DNA from: Phycisphaeraceae bacterium
Lineage (GTDB): Bacteria > Planctomycetota > Phycisphaerae > Phycisphaerales > UBA1924
Reading direction: 5' to 3'
Length of the DNA stretch: 64,000 bases
NCBI GenBank assembly: GCA_019636555.1
Contig: JAHBXH010000001.1
Location: forward strand, 3,444,928 to 3,508,927
The notes below the pieces were generated by a model, which did not search any database, was not told the DNA's origin, and saw only the letters and a program-made list of their open reading frames with translations. The translations under genes and the position numbers were made by a program. How positions within the stretch are numbered: the first letter of the stretch is position 1; each line of letters begins with the position of its first letter. This document shows positions 26,239 through 35,014 of this stretch, one piece after another.

Positions 26239-26976
26239 TTAGCTGCTGCCGTCGCGCATGCGCTCGACGCCCTCCGGGAATGGATAGCTCGGAAACACGC
26301 CGACATTCCCGAATTTCCACATCGCGGGCGAGGTGTAGACATCGCCCCGGAATCCCGCGTGGTACATCGTCTTGAGCACGCTCTCGAAACTCGGCTCGGC
26401 GTTGGCGTCGGCGCCGCCCCCTCCCGAGACGAGCTTGTTCGCGCGGGCGTTGAGAAAACTCACCGTGCAGACCGGAAGCCGATCGCGCCGCTCCGCGAGC
26501 ATCTTGTTGATCGTGATGAATCCGCGCGAGAGATCGTCCAGCGTGAAGTGATCTCGTCCGCGCGGCCGGAGCAGCGCGAGAATCAGTACGCTGTCGAGAT
26601 CGAACTTCAGCACGTATGGCTCACGGTCGTGCGCCGCGTGCACCGCGACGGATTCCTGGAACAATTTCGCGTAGCTCGTGACCGAGCGCGAGGACCACTG
26701 GCTGGTCGCGACGAGCTCGCACAATTGGGCGATGATCCCGTGCGAATTGTCCTGGTCGTTCACACCGCAGACGACCGTGCGATAGCGCCCGTCGAGGATG
26801 TCGCGAAGCATGTCCTGCCCCCACAGGATCCGCAGGCGCTGACCGCTCGCGAGCTTGCCCCCGGCGCCCGGCAAGAGACTCACGCGGTCGGGCGACAACT
26901 CGGCCCGCAGCAGCGCCTCGGCATCACCTTCATAGAGCTTGATCGTGGGTTCGGGTTGTCGAGTGGCGTTGGTCAT
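26239..26976 (-). CDS. Protein of unknown function
   Basis: 245 residues from the ATG at 26976, with GGAGA six bases upstream. Not recognised. It has no signal peptide and no membrane helix. Segments such as YRTVVCGVNDQDNSHGIIAQL and VLKFDLDSVLILALLRPRGRDHFTLDDLSRGF suggest an alpha/beta globular protein. A Gly/Ala loop (SGGGGADANAE) sits near residue 190. It lies 65 bp upstream of the secreted-protein gene on the same strand and 129 bp from the divergent DUF2339 gene. Confidence 0.6.
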   Translation of the reverse strand: MTNATRQPEPTIKLYEGDAEALLRAELSPDRVSLLPGAGGKLASGQRLRILWGQDMLRDILDGRYRTVVCGVNDQDNSHGIIAQLCELVATSQWSSRSVTSYAKLFQESVAVHAAHDREPYVLKFDLDSVLILALLRPRGRDHFTLDDLSRGFITINKMLAERRDRLPVCTVSFLNARANKLVSGGGGADANAEPSFESVLKTMYHAGFRGDVYTSPAMWKFGNVGVFPSYPFPEGVERMRDGSS

Positions 26977-27049
26977 GCGAGTCTCCGGGTAGTCTGGGAA
27001 GGTAGCCGAGAGAAGGCCCGGATGTTCGGGCGCGTATCCCCGGATCGAC

Positions 27050-27078
27050 TTGATCCCAGAAAACAACCTTGCTAGTAT
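27050..27078 (+). promoter_or_regulatory. Predicted sigma70-type promoter of the DUF2339 gene
   Basis: TTGATC (27050-27055) and TAGTAT (27073-27078) are spaced by exactly 17 bp. The start of transcription would fall near 27085, about 20 bp before the GTG at 27106. Confidence 0.6.
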
Positions 27079-27105
27079 CTACTAACACTTAGCCCGGGGG
27101 CATGC

Positions 27106-30100
27106 GTGGATGACAATCTCGAGAAACGGCTCGAAGCGATTGAGCGACGGCTGCTTGCGATCGAATCCGCGACGTTTCCAAGCAAAGCGGCGCCTCCTGT
27201 TGCACCTCCAGTCAGCACGCCCGCACAGGAGCGGCCCGCACCGATCCCGGCTCCTCCCACGCCACCCGTTCGACCGACTCCTGTTGTTATCCCGCCCGAA
27301 TCGTTTCCGCCGCGCACGGTGATTGAGCCGATCGCAGCCGAGCCAGTCAAGTTCACGGACGACGAGGGTTTCGATCTGCACGATGAGCAGGAACTTCGCT
27401 GGCGAGCGCAGCTCGACAAGGTCGCGGCGCACAATCCGATTGACTGGGCGAAACTCGAAAGCCTCATCGGGGGCAAGTGGCTTCCGCTCGCGGGAGGTCT
27501 CGCGGTCACGATCGCCGTTGCGCTGTTCGTGAAAATCGCTGTGGATAATGGCTGGCTTGGGCTGATTCCCGGCTGGGCGCGCTGCTCGCTCGGCGGCATG
27601 CTCGGAATCGCGCTGCTCTGTGCAGGCGAATGGGCGCGCCGGCGCGTGAATGAATGGGCGGCGGTCGGCCTCACCATTGCCGGTTTGGGCTCGCTCTACA
27701 TCTCGTCCTATGCCGCGTACGCGCTGTACCAGTTGATGCCGCCTCCAGTCACGCTGGCGGTGCTCGCCGGCATCATGGGAATCGGCGTGGCAATCAGCGC
27801 GCTGACAAGCCTGAGCGTGGTCGGACTTGTTTCGCTCATTGGCGCGTACATCGCGCCGTTCATCGCCAGCAGCGGCAACACCGGTTACGTCTATCTGCCG
27901 CTCTATTGGGGCGCGCTTCTCGTCGTCGGTCAGGTGCTCGCATTGACCAAGGGCGGAACGTTCGCAATCTGCCGCTTCTTCACGACGTGCGGCACGCTCT
28001 TGCTCGGCGCCGGCTGGATCATGAAGTTTGGCGCGGAGTCGCCGATCATCGGGCTCTCCATGCTCGGGGGCACGTGGCTCCTCTGTCACATCGAAAACGC
28101 CTGGACCGCGCGACGGGCGGAACTCGCGGGAATCACGGAGTATTCGGAATCCGACCTCTCGATGATTCTCGAGTCGGAAGATTTTTTCTCGAAGGCGATG
28201 CGGCTTCGGCTGCGCCCGCTCGCGAGCGTTTCACTCTCGGCCTGGGCCAGTTCTCTCGGCGTCTACCTCGCGCGCGAATCGCACGCGTTCGCGCAGAGTC
28301 TCACGCCCGGCGCTATCGGCGGGCTCGCGTTCGTGCTCGCGTGCTTGTTGGTTGGGCCGGGGGGAATCCTCAATCCGCGACCACAGTCGACGCGTGAACG
28401 ACTGGCCGCGGCATTGTCCGTGACCGCGGGAACATTGCTCGTTGCAACCATCGCGATCGCGCTCTCGGGCTTTGCACAAACGATCGCCCTCACCGCGATC
28501 GGCCTCGCGGCACTCGGCGCAGCCCGCTGGCTCCGGACCCAGGTGCTCGACATCTACAGCGGCCTGGTGCTCCTGTTCGCCGCCGGTCGCGTGCTCCTCT
28601 ACGACTCGTGGGCGACCGCGCCAAACGCCCCGGGCCTCGAGATCCTCGGCTTCTATCTCACGGAGTGGGCCGGCGCGTGCGCGGGAGTCGGCGTCGCGTG
28701 GATTGTCTATTCGATTGTGATTGCACTACCCGGAACGCCCGCCGACGCGGATTCGCCGGAACGAACCGCCCGCTTCATCCCGGATCACTGGCTTGAAATC
28801 GCAAAGAACGTCAGCCTGGGCATCGGCATCGCATTGCTTGGCGCTTCCCTTTTCCATCAGAAGACGGCGCACGAATCAATCGCATGCGCGATGATCGGCA
28901 CCTCGCTGGTGTTTGGCCTCACCGCGGCATTCCGCCGATCCAGTGGGCTCCGAGTTGTTTCTCTCGCGGCAATCACGGGCGCGACCGCCTGCACCATCGG
29001 CCTGTCGTGGTGGGCGCAGCGTTCGGGGGCCGTCGAATTTGCAGGCTTCGTGCTTGTTCCCCAGATGTGGGTCGCGTTCGCCAACGGACTGTCCGTCCTG
29101 GCACTGGCATGGATCCTCACCGAAGCATCCTGGCGATCGGCGCAACCCGCTAGGAACTTCGGTCTGGGCATCGGCATTTTCTTTCTCGGCGCGTCGGTCA
29201 TGCACCGAGAAGCGGCGCACGAATCGATCGCCTGCGCCATGATCGGCACGGCTCTAGTCTTCGGCCTTACCGCAGCGTTCCGCCGATCCGATGGACTCCG
29301 AGTTGCTTCTCTCGCAGCAATTGCGGGCGCGACCGCCTGCACCATCGGCCTGTCGTGGTGGGTGCAGCGTTCAAACACCGTCGAGATTGCCGGCCTTGTG
29401 CTGGTGCCTCAAATGTGGGTCGCGCTCGCAAACGGATTGGCCATCCTTGCGATGGCATGGATCCTCAGCGAGGCATCCTGGCGATGGGTGCAAGTCGCAA
29501 AAGTCATGAGCGGATTCGCGGTGTTCCTCCTCGTACTCGGCATTTCGCACGCCGATTCGAGTGCGACGAGCATCTGCTACGCCTGGCTTGCAATCTGCTG
29601 GACGTGCCTGGCGTTCGCTCGTGTCACAAAGGATCTTGCGTTTGAGTTCCACTCCCTCTTGGTCTGGCTGGCGGCACTCGCCACATGGGTAGCCAAGTTC
29701 GGCTTCAATGATTGGGCCGGCTCCGGTGCTCCCCCGCTGCTCCACCCCGGGCTCTGGATCGCGTTTGCACTCGCGGGCACTCTGCTGGCGATCCAGCGAA
29801 TCTCAAGACCCCGGCTCATCGGTCGGGAAGCCAAGGCGAAGGCCCTGAGCTGGTCGACGGCAACGGTTATCGTTTGGGTCGCCACCAGCCTCGAAGTCGC
29901 CCGATTCTCGGAAATGCTTCCCATCGACGCCACCGCGCGCGGTGCGGCTGTCAGTGTCTGGTGGGGCCTCTTCGCCATCATCCTGCTCGTCGTCGGCTTC
30001 TGGCGAAATGTGCCTCTGGTACGGCGCTGCGGGCTTGGCTTGCTCACGATCGCGGCCAGCAAGGCATTGATCTTCGATCTTGCTCGGGTCGCTCTTGGTT

Positions 30101-30249
30101 GGCGAGCGGTCAGCGTCCTCTGCCTTGGCTTGCTGATGCTCGGCGTCGGAATCGTCTACGCGCGCATCGAAAAGAGTCTCTCAAGTGGGGCTACTCCGCC
30201 TGACAAAGCTGAGGACGAGTCACCGTCCGACTCGGTGAAGACGGTTTGA
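27106..30249 (+). CDS. DUF2339 polytopic membrane protein with internal duplication
   Basis: 1047 residues from the GTG at 27106. N-terminal coiled segment (EKRLEAIERRLLAIES), then a long Pro-rich linker (about 25-80), then WAKLESLIGGKWLPLAGGLAVTIAVALFVKIAVDNGWLG, the usual DUF2339 entry with G-x-x-W-L. About 25-30 hydrophobic helices follow to the end. Residues about 565-680 and 681-796 are two tandem copies (period 348 bp) sharing HESIACAMIGT, LVFGLTAAFRR and LVPQMWVA. The function of DUF2339 is unknown; a cell-envelope role is likely. Single gene with its own promoter. Confidence 0.85.
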   Translation: MDDNLEKRLEAIERRLLAIESATFPSKAAPPVAPPVSTPAQERPAPIPAPPTPPVRPTPVVIPPESFPPRTVIEPIAAEPVKFTDDEGFDLHDEQELRWRAQLDKVAAHNPIDWAKLESLIGGKWLPLAGGLAVTIAVALFVKIAVDNGWLGLIPGWARCSLGGMLGIALLCAGEWARRRVNEWAAVGLTIAGLGSLYISSYAAYALYQLMPPPVTLAVLAGIMGIGVAISALTSLSVVGLVSLIGAYIAPFIASSGNTGYVYLPLYWGALLVVGQVLALTKGGTFAICRFFTTCGTLLLGAGWIMKFGAESPIIGLSMLGGTWLLCHIENAWTARRAELAGITEYSESDLSMILESEDFFSKAMRLRLRPLASVSLSAWASSLGVYLARESHAFAQSLTPGAIGGLAFVLACLLVGPGGILNPRPQSTRERLAAALSVTAGTLLVATIAIALSGFAQTIALTAIGLAALGAARWLRTQVLDIYSGLVLLFAAGRVLLYDSWATAPNAPGLEILGFYLTEWAGACAGVGVAWIVYSIVIALPGTPADADSPERTARFIPDHWLEIAKNVSLGIGIALLGASLFHQKTAHESIACAMIGTSLVFGLTAAFRRSSGLRVVSLAAITGATACTIGLSWWAQRSGAVEFAGFVLVPQMWVAFANGLSVLALAWILTEASWRSAQPARNFGLGIGIFFLGASVMHREAAHESIACAMIGTALVFGLTAAFRRSDGLRVASLAAIAGATACTIGLSWWVQRSNTVEIAGLVLVPQMWVALANGLAILAMAWILSEASWRWVQVAKVMSGFAVFLLVLGISHADSSATSICYAWLAICWTCLAFARVTKDLAFEFHSLLVWLAALATWVAKFGFNDWAGSGAPPLLHPGLWIAFALAGTLLAIQRISRPRLIGREAKAKALSWSTATVIVWVATSLEVARFSEMLPIDATARGAAVSVWWGLFAIILLVVGFWRNVPLVRRCGLGLLTIAASKALIFDLARVALGWRAVSVLCLGLLMLGVGIVYARIEKSLSSGATPPDKAEDESPSDSVKTV
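28800..29496 (+). repeat. Two-copy tandem duplication of 348 bp within the DUF2339 gene
   Basis: Copies at about 28800-29147 and 29148-29496. The anchor CACGAATC..ATCGC recurs at 28870 and 29218, exactly 348 bp (116 codons) apart. Both encode KNxxLGIG...FGLTAAFRRS...LSWW.QRS...PQMWVA. DNA identity is high, so the event looks fairly recent. Confidence 0.85.
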
Positions 30250-30532
30250 GAATGATCCGAATTGGAGCGCCACCTGCCTTTCTCGGGGCCGGAGTGCAAA
30301 AATCGCTTGACCCAAGCCCGAACAAGTGTTAAGAAATGGTAAAGACGATCGGTTCCCGACGTCGAAGTAATGAACCGGCCGGAGTTTGCGCGCTGGCTCA
30401 AATCGCGCCCCGGCTGGTTCGATGCTGAAGCGTTCGGGAACAGAGGAAAAAGGTTTGGGGGCATGACGCGACAGATGGGCGGCGCAGGGCAGCGCAAGCC
30501 GGCGCGTGCATGCACAGGATGGAGCTTGGTTG

Positions 30533-32242
30533 ATGGTCGAGTTTCTACACGCCGCGGGCGGTATTGCACTGCTGCTTTTTGCGATCAGATTCCTTCGCAA
30601 AGGTCTTGATCGGCTGGTGGGCGAGCGTCTGGACCTGTGGATCGGACGCGCGACGAGCAGCGCACCCAAGGCGGCTCTGGCCGGCACGTTTATTGGAACC
30701 GTCGTTCCGAGCAGCACATCGCTGAGTCTGCTCGCAGTCTCTCTCGTTCGCGATGGTGAGCTGGCGCTGCATCGCGCGATGGCTCTGCTTCTCGGCGCGT
30801 TCGTCGGCATCACGCTGACCGTCCATTTGATCGCGTTCAACATCTTCAATCAGGCGCCGATTCTGGCGCTGGTCGGCGTTGTGCTTTTTCAGGGAACCAG
30901 CCGCGACAAGATCAGGGCGTTCGGCCAGATCATCCTCTCTGTCGCGTTCCTGTTCTTTGGCGTGCAAGTCATTTCGAATGCCACCGGCGAGCTCGCATCC
31001 TCCAAGCAAGTGCCGGTGCTCCTTGAAATGGCCGCGGGAAGCCCGATGGTGCTCGTTCTTCTCGGGATCGCGCTCACGGTCGCTGCCCAATCGAGCACGG
31101 CCACCATCGCCGTGCTTGTCACCCTCGGCCTGACCGATAGCCGGCTCATGTCGGACAGCGTGGCTCTGCCTTTTGTGGTTGGCGCCAATCTCGGATTGTG
31201 CGCAACGCTTCTCATCGCGGGATGGAAGCAGATGGAATCGCGCAGGCTGGGCATCGGCGTCACGATCTGCCGCGGTCTCCTCGCCGTGGTCATCATCTAC
31301 TTGCTGCCGATACCGGTGCAGTGGATGGAAAAAATCCCGTACTCGCTCGCGGCGCGGATCGCGATCGCGCACACGGCGTTCAACCTGATCGCCGTCGTCG
31401 TCTCTTTACCCTTCCTCGTGTGGGTTGCGCAGTTTGTCACGTTCCTGACGGGCAGCGCGGGTGCCCTCGGCGGCACGACTGCGCTGCGCACCAGCCGCTG
31501 GCCGAACGAGCCCGCGATCGCGCTTTCGCAGAGCAAGCGCGAGATCGGCCTCGTCACCCGCGAGATCGTGGACATGCTCGAGGAAGCGTGGGAAGCGCTC
31601 AAATCGGGCGATGAGCAGATGTGCAAGCACATCCGCGGTCGCGACGATCACGTCGATCGCCTCGATCGTCAGATCAAGAAGTATCTCACCGCAACGATGG
31701 GCGACGATCTTCCCGAAGAACTAGACAAAGCCCGCGATCGCCAACTGCGATTCCTGACCGATCTCGAAACGATCGGCGACGTGATCGACCGCAATCTGGT
31801 CTCGGCCGCCATCAAGAAAGCCAAGAAAGGCCTTCGCTTCAGCGAAGAAGGCTGGGAAGAACTCAAGGTCTATTTCCGGGGCACGACCGCGACGCTCGAA
31901 CTCGCGAGCGCGGTCTTCGTCTCGGATTCGCCGGAAATGGCTCGCAAACTGCTCGAACATAAAACGCGGATGCGTGATCACGAGATCTCGCTCCGCGAAA
32001 AGCATTACGACCGGCTGCAGAAGGGCACTCAGCAGACGATGGAGACAACCGATCTCCACCTGGAAATCCTGAGCCAGCTCAAGCACATCAACCACGTGGT
32101 GTGCGGCGTCGCGTACGGCGTGCTGCAGAGCGCGAACGATGCCGCGGCAAACGCGGCGCTGCTCTCGGGTGAATCGCAGCTCGCGCCCGGACTGATCGGC
32201 TCCGCGTTCCCGCGCGAGGGCGCGCTGCACGGCGCGATCTAG
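30533..32242 (+). CDS. Na/Pi cotransporter family protein with C-terminal PhoU-like domain
   Basis: 569 residues from the ATG at 30533 (GGAG at 30521-30524). The N-terminal half is the NptA-type transporter: two inverted repeats of hydrophobic helices with the QSS-type signature in VVPSSTSLSLLAVSLV and AAQSSTATIAVLVTLGL. The C-terminal ~200 residues (from REIVDMLEEAWEAL) form a helical PhoU-like domain with IRGRDDHVDRLDRQIKKYL and RQLRFLTDLETIGDVID. It should import phosphate with sodium, the PhoU-like part acting as a cytoplasmic regulator. Converges with the thioredoxin-like gene. Confidence 0.87.
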   Translation: MVEFLHAAGGIALLLFAIRFLRKGLDRLVGERLDLWIGRATSSAPKAALAGTFIGTVVPSSTSLSLLAVSLVRDGELALHRAMALLLGAFVGITLTVHLIAFNIFNQAPILALVGVVLFQGTSRDKIRAFGQIILSVAFLFFGVQVISNATGELASSKQVPVLLEMAAGSPMVLVLLGIALTVAAQSSTATIAVLVTLGLTDSRLMSDSVALPFVVGANLGLCATLLIAGWKQMESRRLGIGVTICRGLLAVVIIYLLPIPVQWMEKIPYSLAARIAIAHTAFNLIAVVVSLPFLVWVAQFVTFLTGSAGALGGTTALRTSRWPNEPAIALSQSKREIGLVTREIVDMLEEAWEALKSGDEQMCKHIRGRDDHVDRLDRQIKKYLTATMGDDLPEELDKARDRQLRFLTDLETIGDVIDRNLVSAAIKKAKKGLRFSEEGWEELKVYFRGTTATLELASAVFVSDSPEMARKLLEHKTRMRDHEISLREKHYDRLQKGTQQTMETTDLHLEILSQLKHINHVVCGVAYGVLQSANDAAANAALLSGESQLAPGLIGSAFPREGALHGAI

Positions 32243-32266
32243 CCCATCGTGATCGAAAGCGATCTT

Positions 32267-32911
32267 TCAGCGTGCCGCGGCGGCGAGGATCGCGGTACGC
32301 ATTTCTTCGACCTGCGCCGCGCTGGTTTCGCCGATCCAGAAATTCTCGACTCTTCCGACCGGTGACAAGAGCACGGCGCTCGGCGTCGCGTTCACTCGGA
32401 TCAGCCACGTCTTTGGGCCGTCCTTGACACGATACGTCGGGATTTCGGGAGCGATCGGTTTGAGCGGCGCGTCGTCCGCGGGATCCGCGACGATTCCAAC
32501 GATGCGGATTCCCTGTCCTTTCGCGTGCGAGAGCGACTCATGTGAATCACGGAGCGCGCCCCTCCAGAGCGGAATCGCCTTTTCGCAGTAACCGCAGTTT
32601 TCCGAGACAAACAGCAGGAGTGTCGCCGGTTCTCCGTCTCCGAAACTCGTTCGCTGGACAGCGCCGTCGGGTTGAATGAGTTCGAGCGGCTCAACCGTCT
32701 CACCGATCGCGAGCGCCGGCGTCGCCGTCGTCTCCGCAACGCGCTGCTTCCACTCGAGTTGTGCGCGAAGATCTCGATTCTGGCGCACGAGCAGAACGAC
32801 GAGCACGCACAGCACGCACACGGCGGCGAGCAAGAAGATCTGAAAAGTAAGCGAAGCTCGATCGACCGGCTTACGCGTGGAACTGCCGGAAGCTTCGGAG
32901 GAATTGGGCAC
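32267..32911 (-). CDS. Membrane-anchored TlpA/thioredoxin-like protein
   Basis: 214 residues from the GTG at 32911. One N-terminal transmembrane helix (FQIFLLAAVCVLCVLVVLLV, about 24-43), then a thioredoxin fold facing the periplasm: TLLLFVSENCGYCEKAIPLW with the active-site pair CGYC, and a cis-Pro loop in VNATPSAVLLSP. Related to TlpA/redoxin-type proteins that reduce disulfides in extracytoplasmic proteins, for example in cytochrome maturation. No cytochrome genes are adjacent. Confidence 0.82.
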   Translation of the reverse strand: MPNSSEASGSSTRKPVDRASLTFQIFLLAAVCVLCVLVVLLVRQNRDLRAQLEWKQRVAETTATPALAIGETVEPLELIQPDGAVQRTSFGDGEPATLLLFVSENCGYCEKAIPLWRGALRDSHESLSHAKGQGIRIVGIVADPADDAPLKPIAPEIPTYRVKDGPKTWLIRVNATPSAVLLSPVGRVENFWIGETSAAQVEEMRTAILAAAAR

Positions 32912-33144
32912 GCGCCGATACTACCACGACCCAGAAGCCTCCTCGTATCCACAGATTTGTGGATTCGTGGGCGCGCCAGTTTTTTTGGGATGTCACAGGG
33001 TCAGGCGGGTGCGGGAGTTGCGCCAAATCAGTGCGTTGGGATCATCGCCGCAGGCTTGTGTCGCCCGCGGCGCGCGGTAGGCTATTGGCCCAGTCGGTCC
33101 CCCTCCGCGTGGGACGCGGGACCGTACGAACGAGGAGTCTCGCC

Positions 33145-33387
33145 ATGAAAGCGAACGTGCGGAAGTTGTCCATGCTTGCGGTTGCGACGGCGGTGTGCGG
33201 CGTTGCCGGCATCGCGTCGGTGACCATCGCGGTCGGTCCGATCGGCGGCGGCTGCAACAAGGGGACTTACTGCCTTGACGTGTGGCGGCCGGTGCTGTGC
33301 CCCAACGGCCAGGTCTACAGCAACGACTGCTACGCCGCGAAGGCCTGCCAGAAGAATTGCGTTCCCTACGGCGGTGATGCCTCGTAA
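33145..33387 (+). CDS. Small secreted Cys-rich protein with Kazal-like domain
   Basis: 80 residues from the ATG at 33145, with GAGGAG at 33132-33137. Signal peptide (MLAVATAVCGVAGIASVTIAV) and a short mature part with six cysteines. The core RPVLCPNGQVYSNDCYAAKAC matches the Kazal serine-protease-inhibitor pattern (PVCGSDGKTYSNECxxxxAxC). It could inhibit secreted proteases of the cell or its neighbours. Own transcript ending at a strong terminator 44 bp downstream. The inhibitor role is inference. Confidence 0.72.
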   Translation: MKANVRKLSMLAVATAVCGVAGIASVTIAVGPIGGGCNKGTYCLDVWRPVLCPNGQVYSNDCYAAKACQKNCVPYGGDAS

Positions 33388-33430
33388 TCGCTCGCCGCTC
33401 GCAGTTTGTGACAAATGTTGCTCATCATCG

Positions 33431-33454
33431 GGCCGCCTCCGGGGCGGCCTTTTT
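33431..33454 (+). terminator. Rho-independent terminator after the Kazal-like gene
   Basis: Stem GGCCGCC / GGCGGCC around TCCGG, followed by TTTTT (33450-33454). Confidence 0.85.
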
Positions 33455-33526
33455 CGTTCCAAAGCAGTCTCGTGCGACCGAAGGAGAAGTGAAGGCCTTG
33501 CTCGAATCTTCACACGGCGGTAATCT

Positions 33527-33665
33527 CTGTAGCTGACAAGAGTTCTGTCGGCCACGGCCGGCGAATCCGCTGACCGGATTTGCACCGTCCCGTACGGCGC
33601 GGCCGCTTCCTGAAGAACGGCAGTCGCCAGTTTCGGAACGCCGCCCTTTCGGGGGCGGCGTTTTT
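33527..33665 (+). ncRNA. Candidate structured small RNA ending at an intrinsic terminator
   Basis: About 140 nt. A weak promoter candidate (TTGCTC, 17 bp, TAATCT) lies just upstream. The segment holds successive hairpins: CGGC/GCCG near 33549-33560, a nine-pair stem GCGAATCCG / CGGATTTGC with loop CTGAC (33561-33583), and a terminator at 33639-33665. No reading frame with a ribosome binding site fits. It does not match tmRNA, SRP RNA, 6S or a riboswitch that I know. Confidence 0.35.
33639..33665 (+). terminator. Rho-independent terminator without an upstream gene
   Basis: Stem CGCCGCCC (33639-33646) / GGGCGGCG (33653-33660) around TTTCGG, followed by TTTTT. Confidence 0.8.
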
Positions 33666-33863
33666 CGCTTTTGGGGATCCCCGAAACCGACTTCGAGATT
33701 TTTTCAAAATTCCGGTTTTCGGTTGCAAGGTTGACGGCGCATCTGGCAAGACCATGCACAAGCGAGCGTGCGCCGGGATTCCCGCGCACGGAGTGGATGG
33801 CGTGGTCCTGAATCGACCGCGCAGCTGCCTCTTCGCTTTCAAAGTTGCCCGTTCTTCAGAGCG

Positions 33864-33896
33864 GCCGCGGGACTCGTGTTCCGCGGCTTGCTTTTT
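33864..33896 (+). terminator. Second orphan rho-independent terminator
   Basis: Ten-pair stem GCCGCGGGAC / GTTCCGCGGC around TCGT (33864-33887), followed by TTGCTTTTTT. No coding gene lies between this and the terminator at 33639-33665. Confidence 0.7.
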
Positions 33897-34128
33897 TGGG
33901 GCACTCGTTTTGGGTGCGAACTCCTTTCTGAAGCGCAACGGCGACGAAGGAGTTCACACGAGGAGCCGATTCCTGCACGAAAATCCTGCAAACATCGTCA
34001 GATTCTCATTGAGTCGGCTTCGGAAGGAGCGATAGGCTGAGCGGGTGAGCCTGGGGTTCCGACCTCGCGCGGTGACCTCACGCACGATCGGGACTGTCGG
34101 GGCAGTATCCAGTTTTATGGAGGGATCG

Positions 34129-34929
34129 ATGCGTCTTTGGAGTCGAGGATTCGTAGCCATGGCGGCGGCCGCGGCATGCGCAGACGCCGGTGTTCTCTAT
34201 CAAAGCGATTTTCAATCGGGAGAAACGGCGGGCTGGAGCACCGGCGCGACATTCGCGGCCGATGACGGCAAGGTCGTCCTTGGCGTGTTCCAGACCGCAG
34301 CCGTGAATTTTGCATTCGGGCCGCTCGCGCCGGGCAAGTACGACTTCGCGTTCGACTTTTACAACATCAACTCGTGGGACGGCAACGGCGCATTCTTTCT
34401 CGGCCCCGACACGTTTTCGTTCAGCCTGAACGGAGTTCAGAAAGTCGGAGCCGCGTTCAGTAACGCGGATCGGCCTGAGCAAACGTACTCACCGGCGACG
34501 CCTTTCGGCGGTGGCCCGTTCTCCGGCGGAACCGGCGCCTCGGGCTCGAACGAGCTTGTGATCCATCGCAATTCTGCTATTCCCTCGTATCGCTACCGAT
34601 TCCGCAGAGTGATCAACCACACGGGAGGAACCGTGGCATTCAGTTGTCTCGGGACGATCACACAGACCGGCCAGTACAACGGATTCCTCGATGAGTGCTG
34701 GGCGCTCGACAACGCGATCATCCAGACGCATTGTGCTGCGGACTTGAACGGCGATTCGTTCGTGGATGACTCTGACTTCGTGCTATTCGTCGTCGGGTAC
34801 AATATCCTTGATTGCGCCGATGCAATGATGCCCGCGGAGTGTCCGGCCGATCTCAACGAGGACGGCTTCGCGGACGACTCTGATTTCGTGCTGTTCGTCG
34901 GCGCGTACAACGAACTGGTGTGCCCGTAA
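34129..34929 (+). CDS. Secreted protein with C-terminal dockerin-like repeat pair (1)
   Basis: 266 residues from the ATG at 34129 (GGAGGG at 34119-34124). Signal peptide ending near AADA or CADAG. A beta-sandwich-like middle (YQSDFQSGETAGWSTGATF, LAPGKYDFAFDFYNINSWDG) resembles carbohydrate-binding or PEP-CTERM-type modules. The last ~65 residues are two EF-hand-like calcium loops, DLNGDSFVDDSDFVLFVVGYN and DLNEDGFADDSDFVLFVGAYN (shown across separate repeats), ending ELVCP. The same tail ends two other proteins in this window (38672-40906 and 44943-46271). Inferred role: docking of the secreted protein to a cell-surface or complex partner. Confidence 0.75.
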   Translation: MRLWSRGFVAMAAAAACADAGVLYQSDFQSGETAGWSTGATFAADDGKVVLGVFQTAAVNFAFGPLAPGKYDFAFDFYNINSWDGNGAFFLGPDTFSFSLNGVQKVGAAFSNADRPEQTYSPATPFGGGPFSGGTGASGSNELVIHRNSAIPSYRYRFRRVINHTGGTVAFSCLGTITQTGQYNGFLDECWALDNAIIQTHCAADLNGDSFVDDSDFVLFVVGYNILDCADAMMPAECPADLNEDGFADDSDFVLFVGAYNELVCP

Positions 34930-35014
34930 GCGGCACCCGAAACCGACACGCATTGACTCCCTGTGTGCGGCCCGTTATTGTTCGGCTTCAGTTCGGAAGG
35001 GAACGGAGGCCCCG

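Larger units (their letters stand above)
33388..34128. other. Gene-poor region with three plus-strand intrinsic terminators
   Basis: 741 bp with no convincing protein gene between the Kazal-like protein and the first dockerin-type protein. It contains terminators at 33431-33454, 33639-33665 and 33864-33896. The first closes the Kazal gene; the other two have no gene in front of them and suggest short untranslated transcripts. The remainder (about 33900-34110) presumably carries the promoter of the dockerin-type gene. Confidence 0.7.

Noticed and set aside
32251..32268. GATCG/CGATC hairpin followed by TTTC after the Na/Pi gene as a terminator
   Set aside because: Five-pair stem and a T-run of only three; too weak to call.
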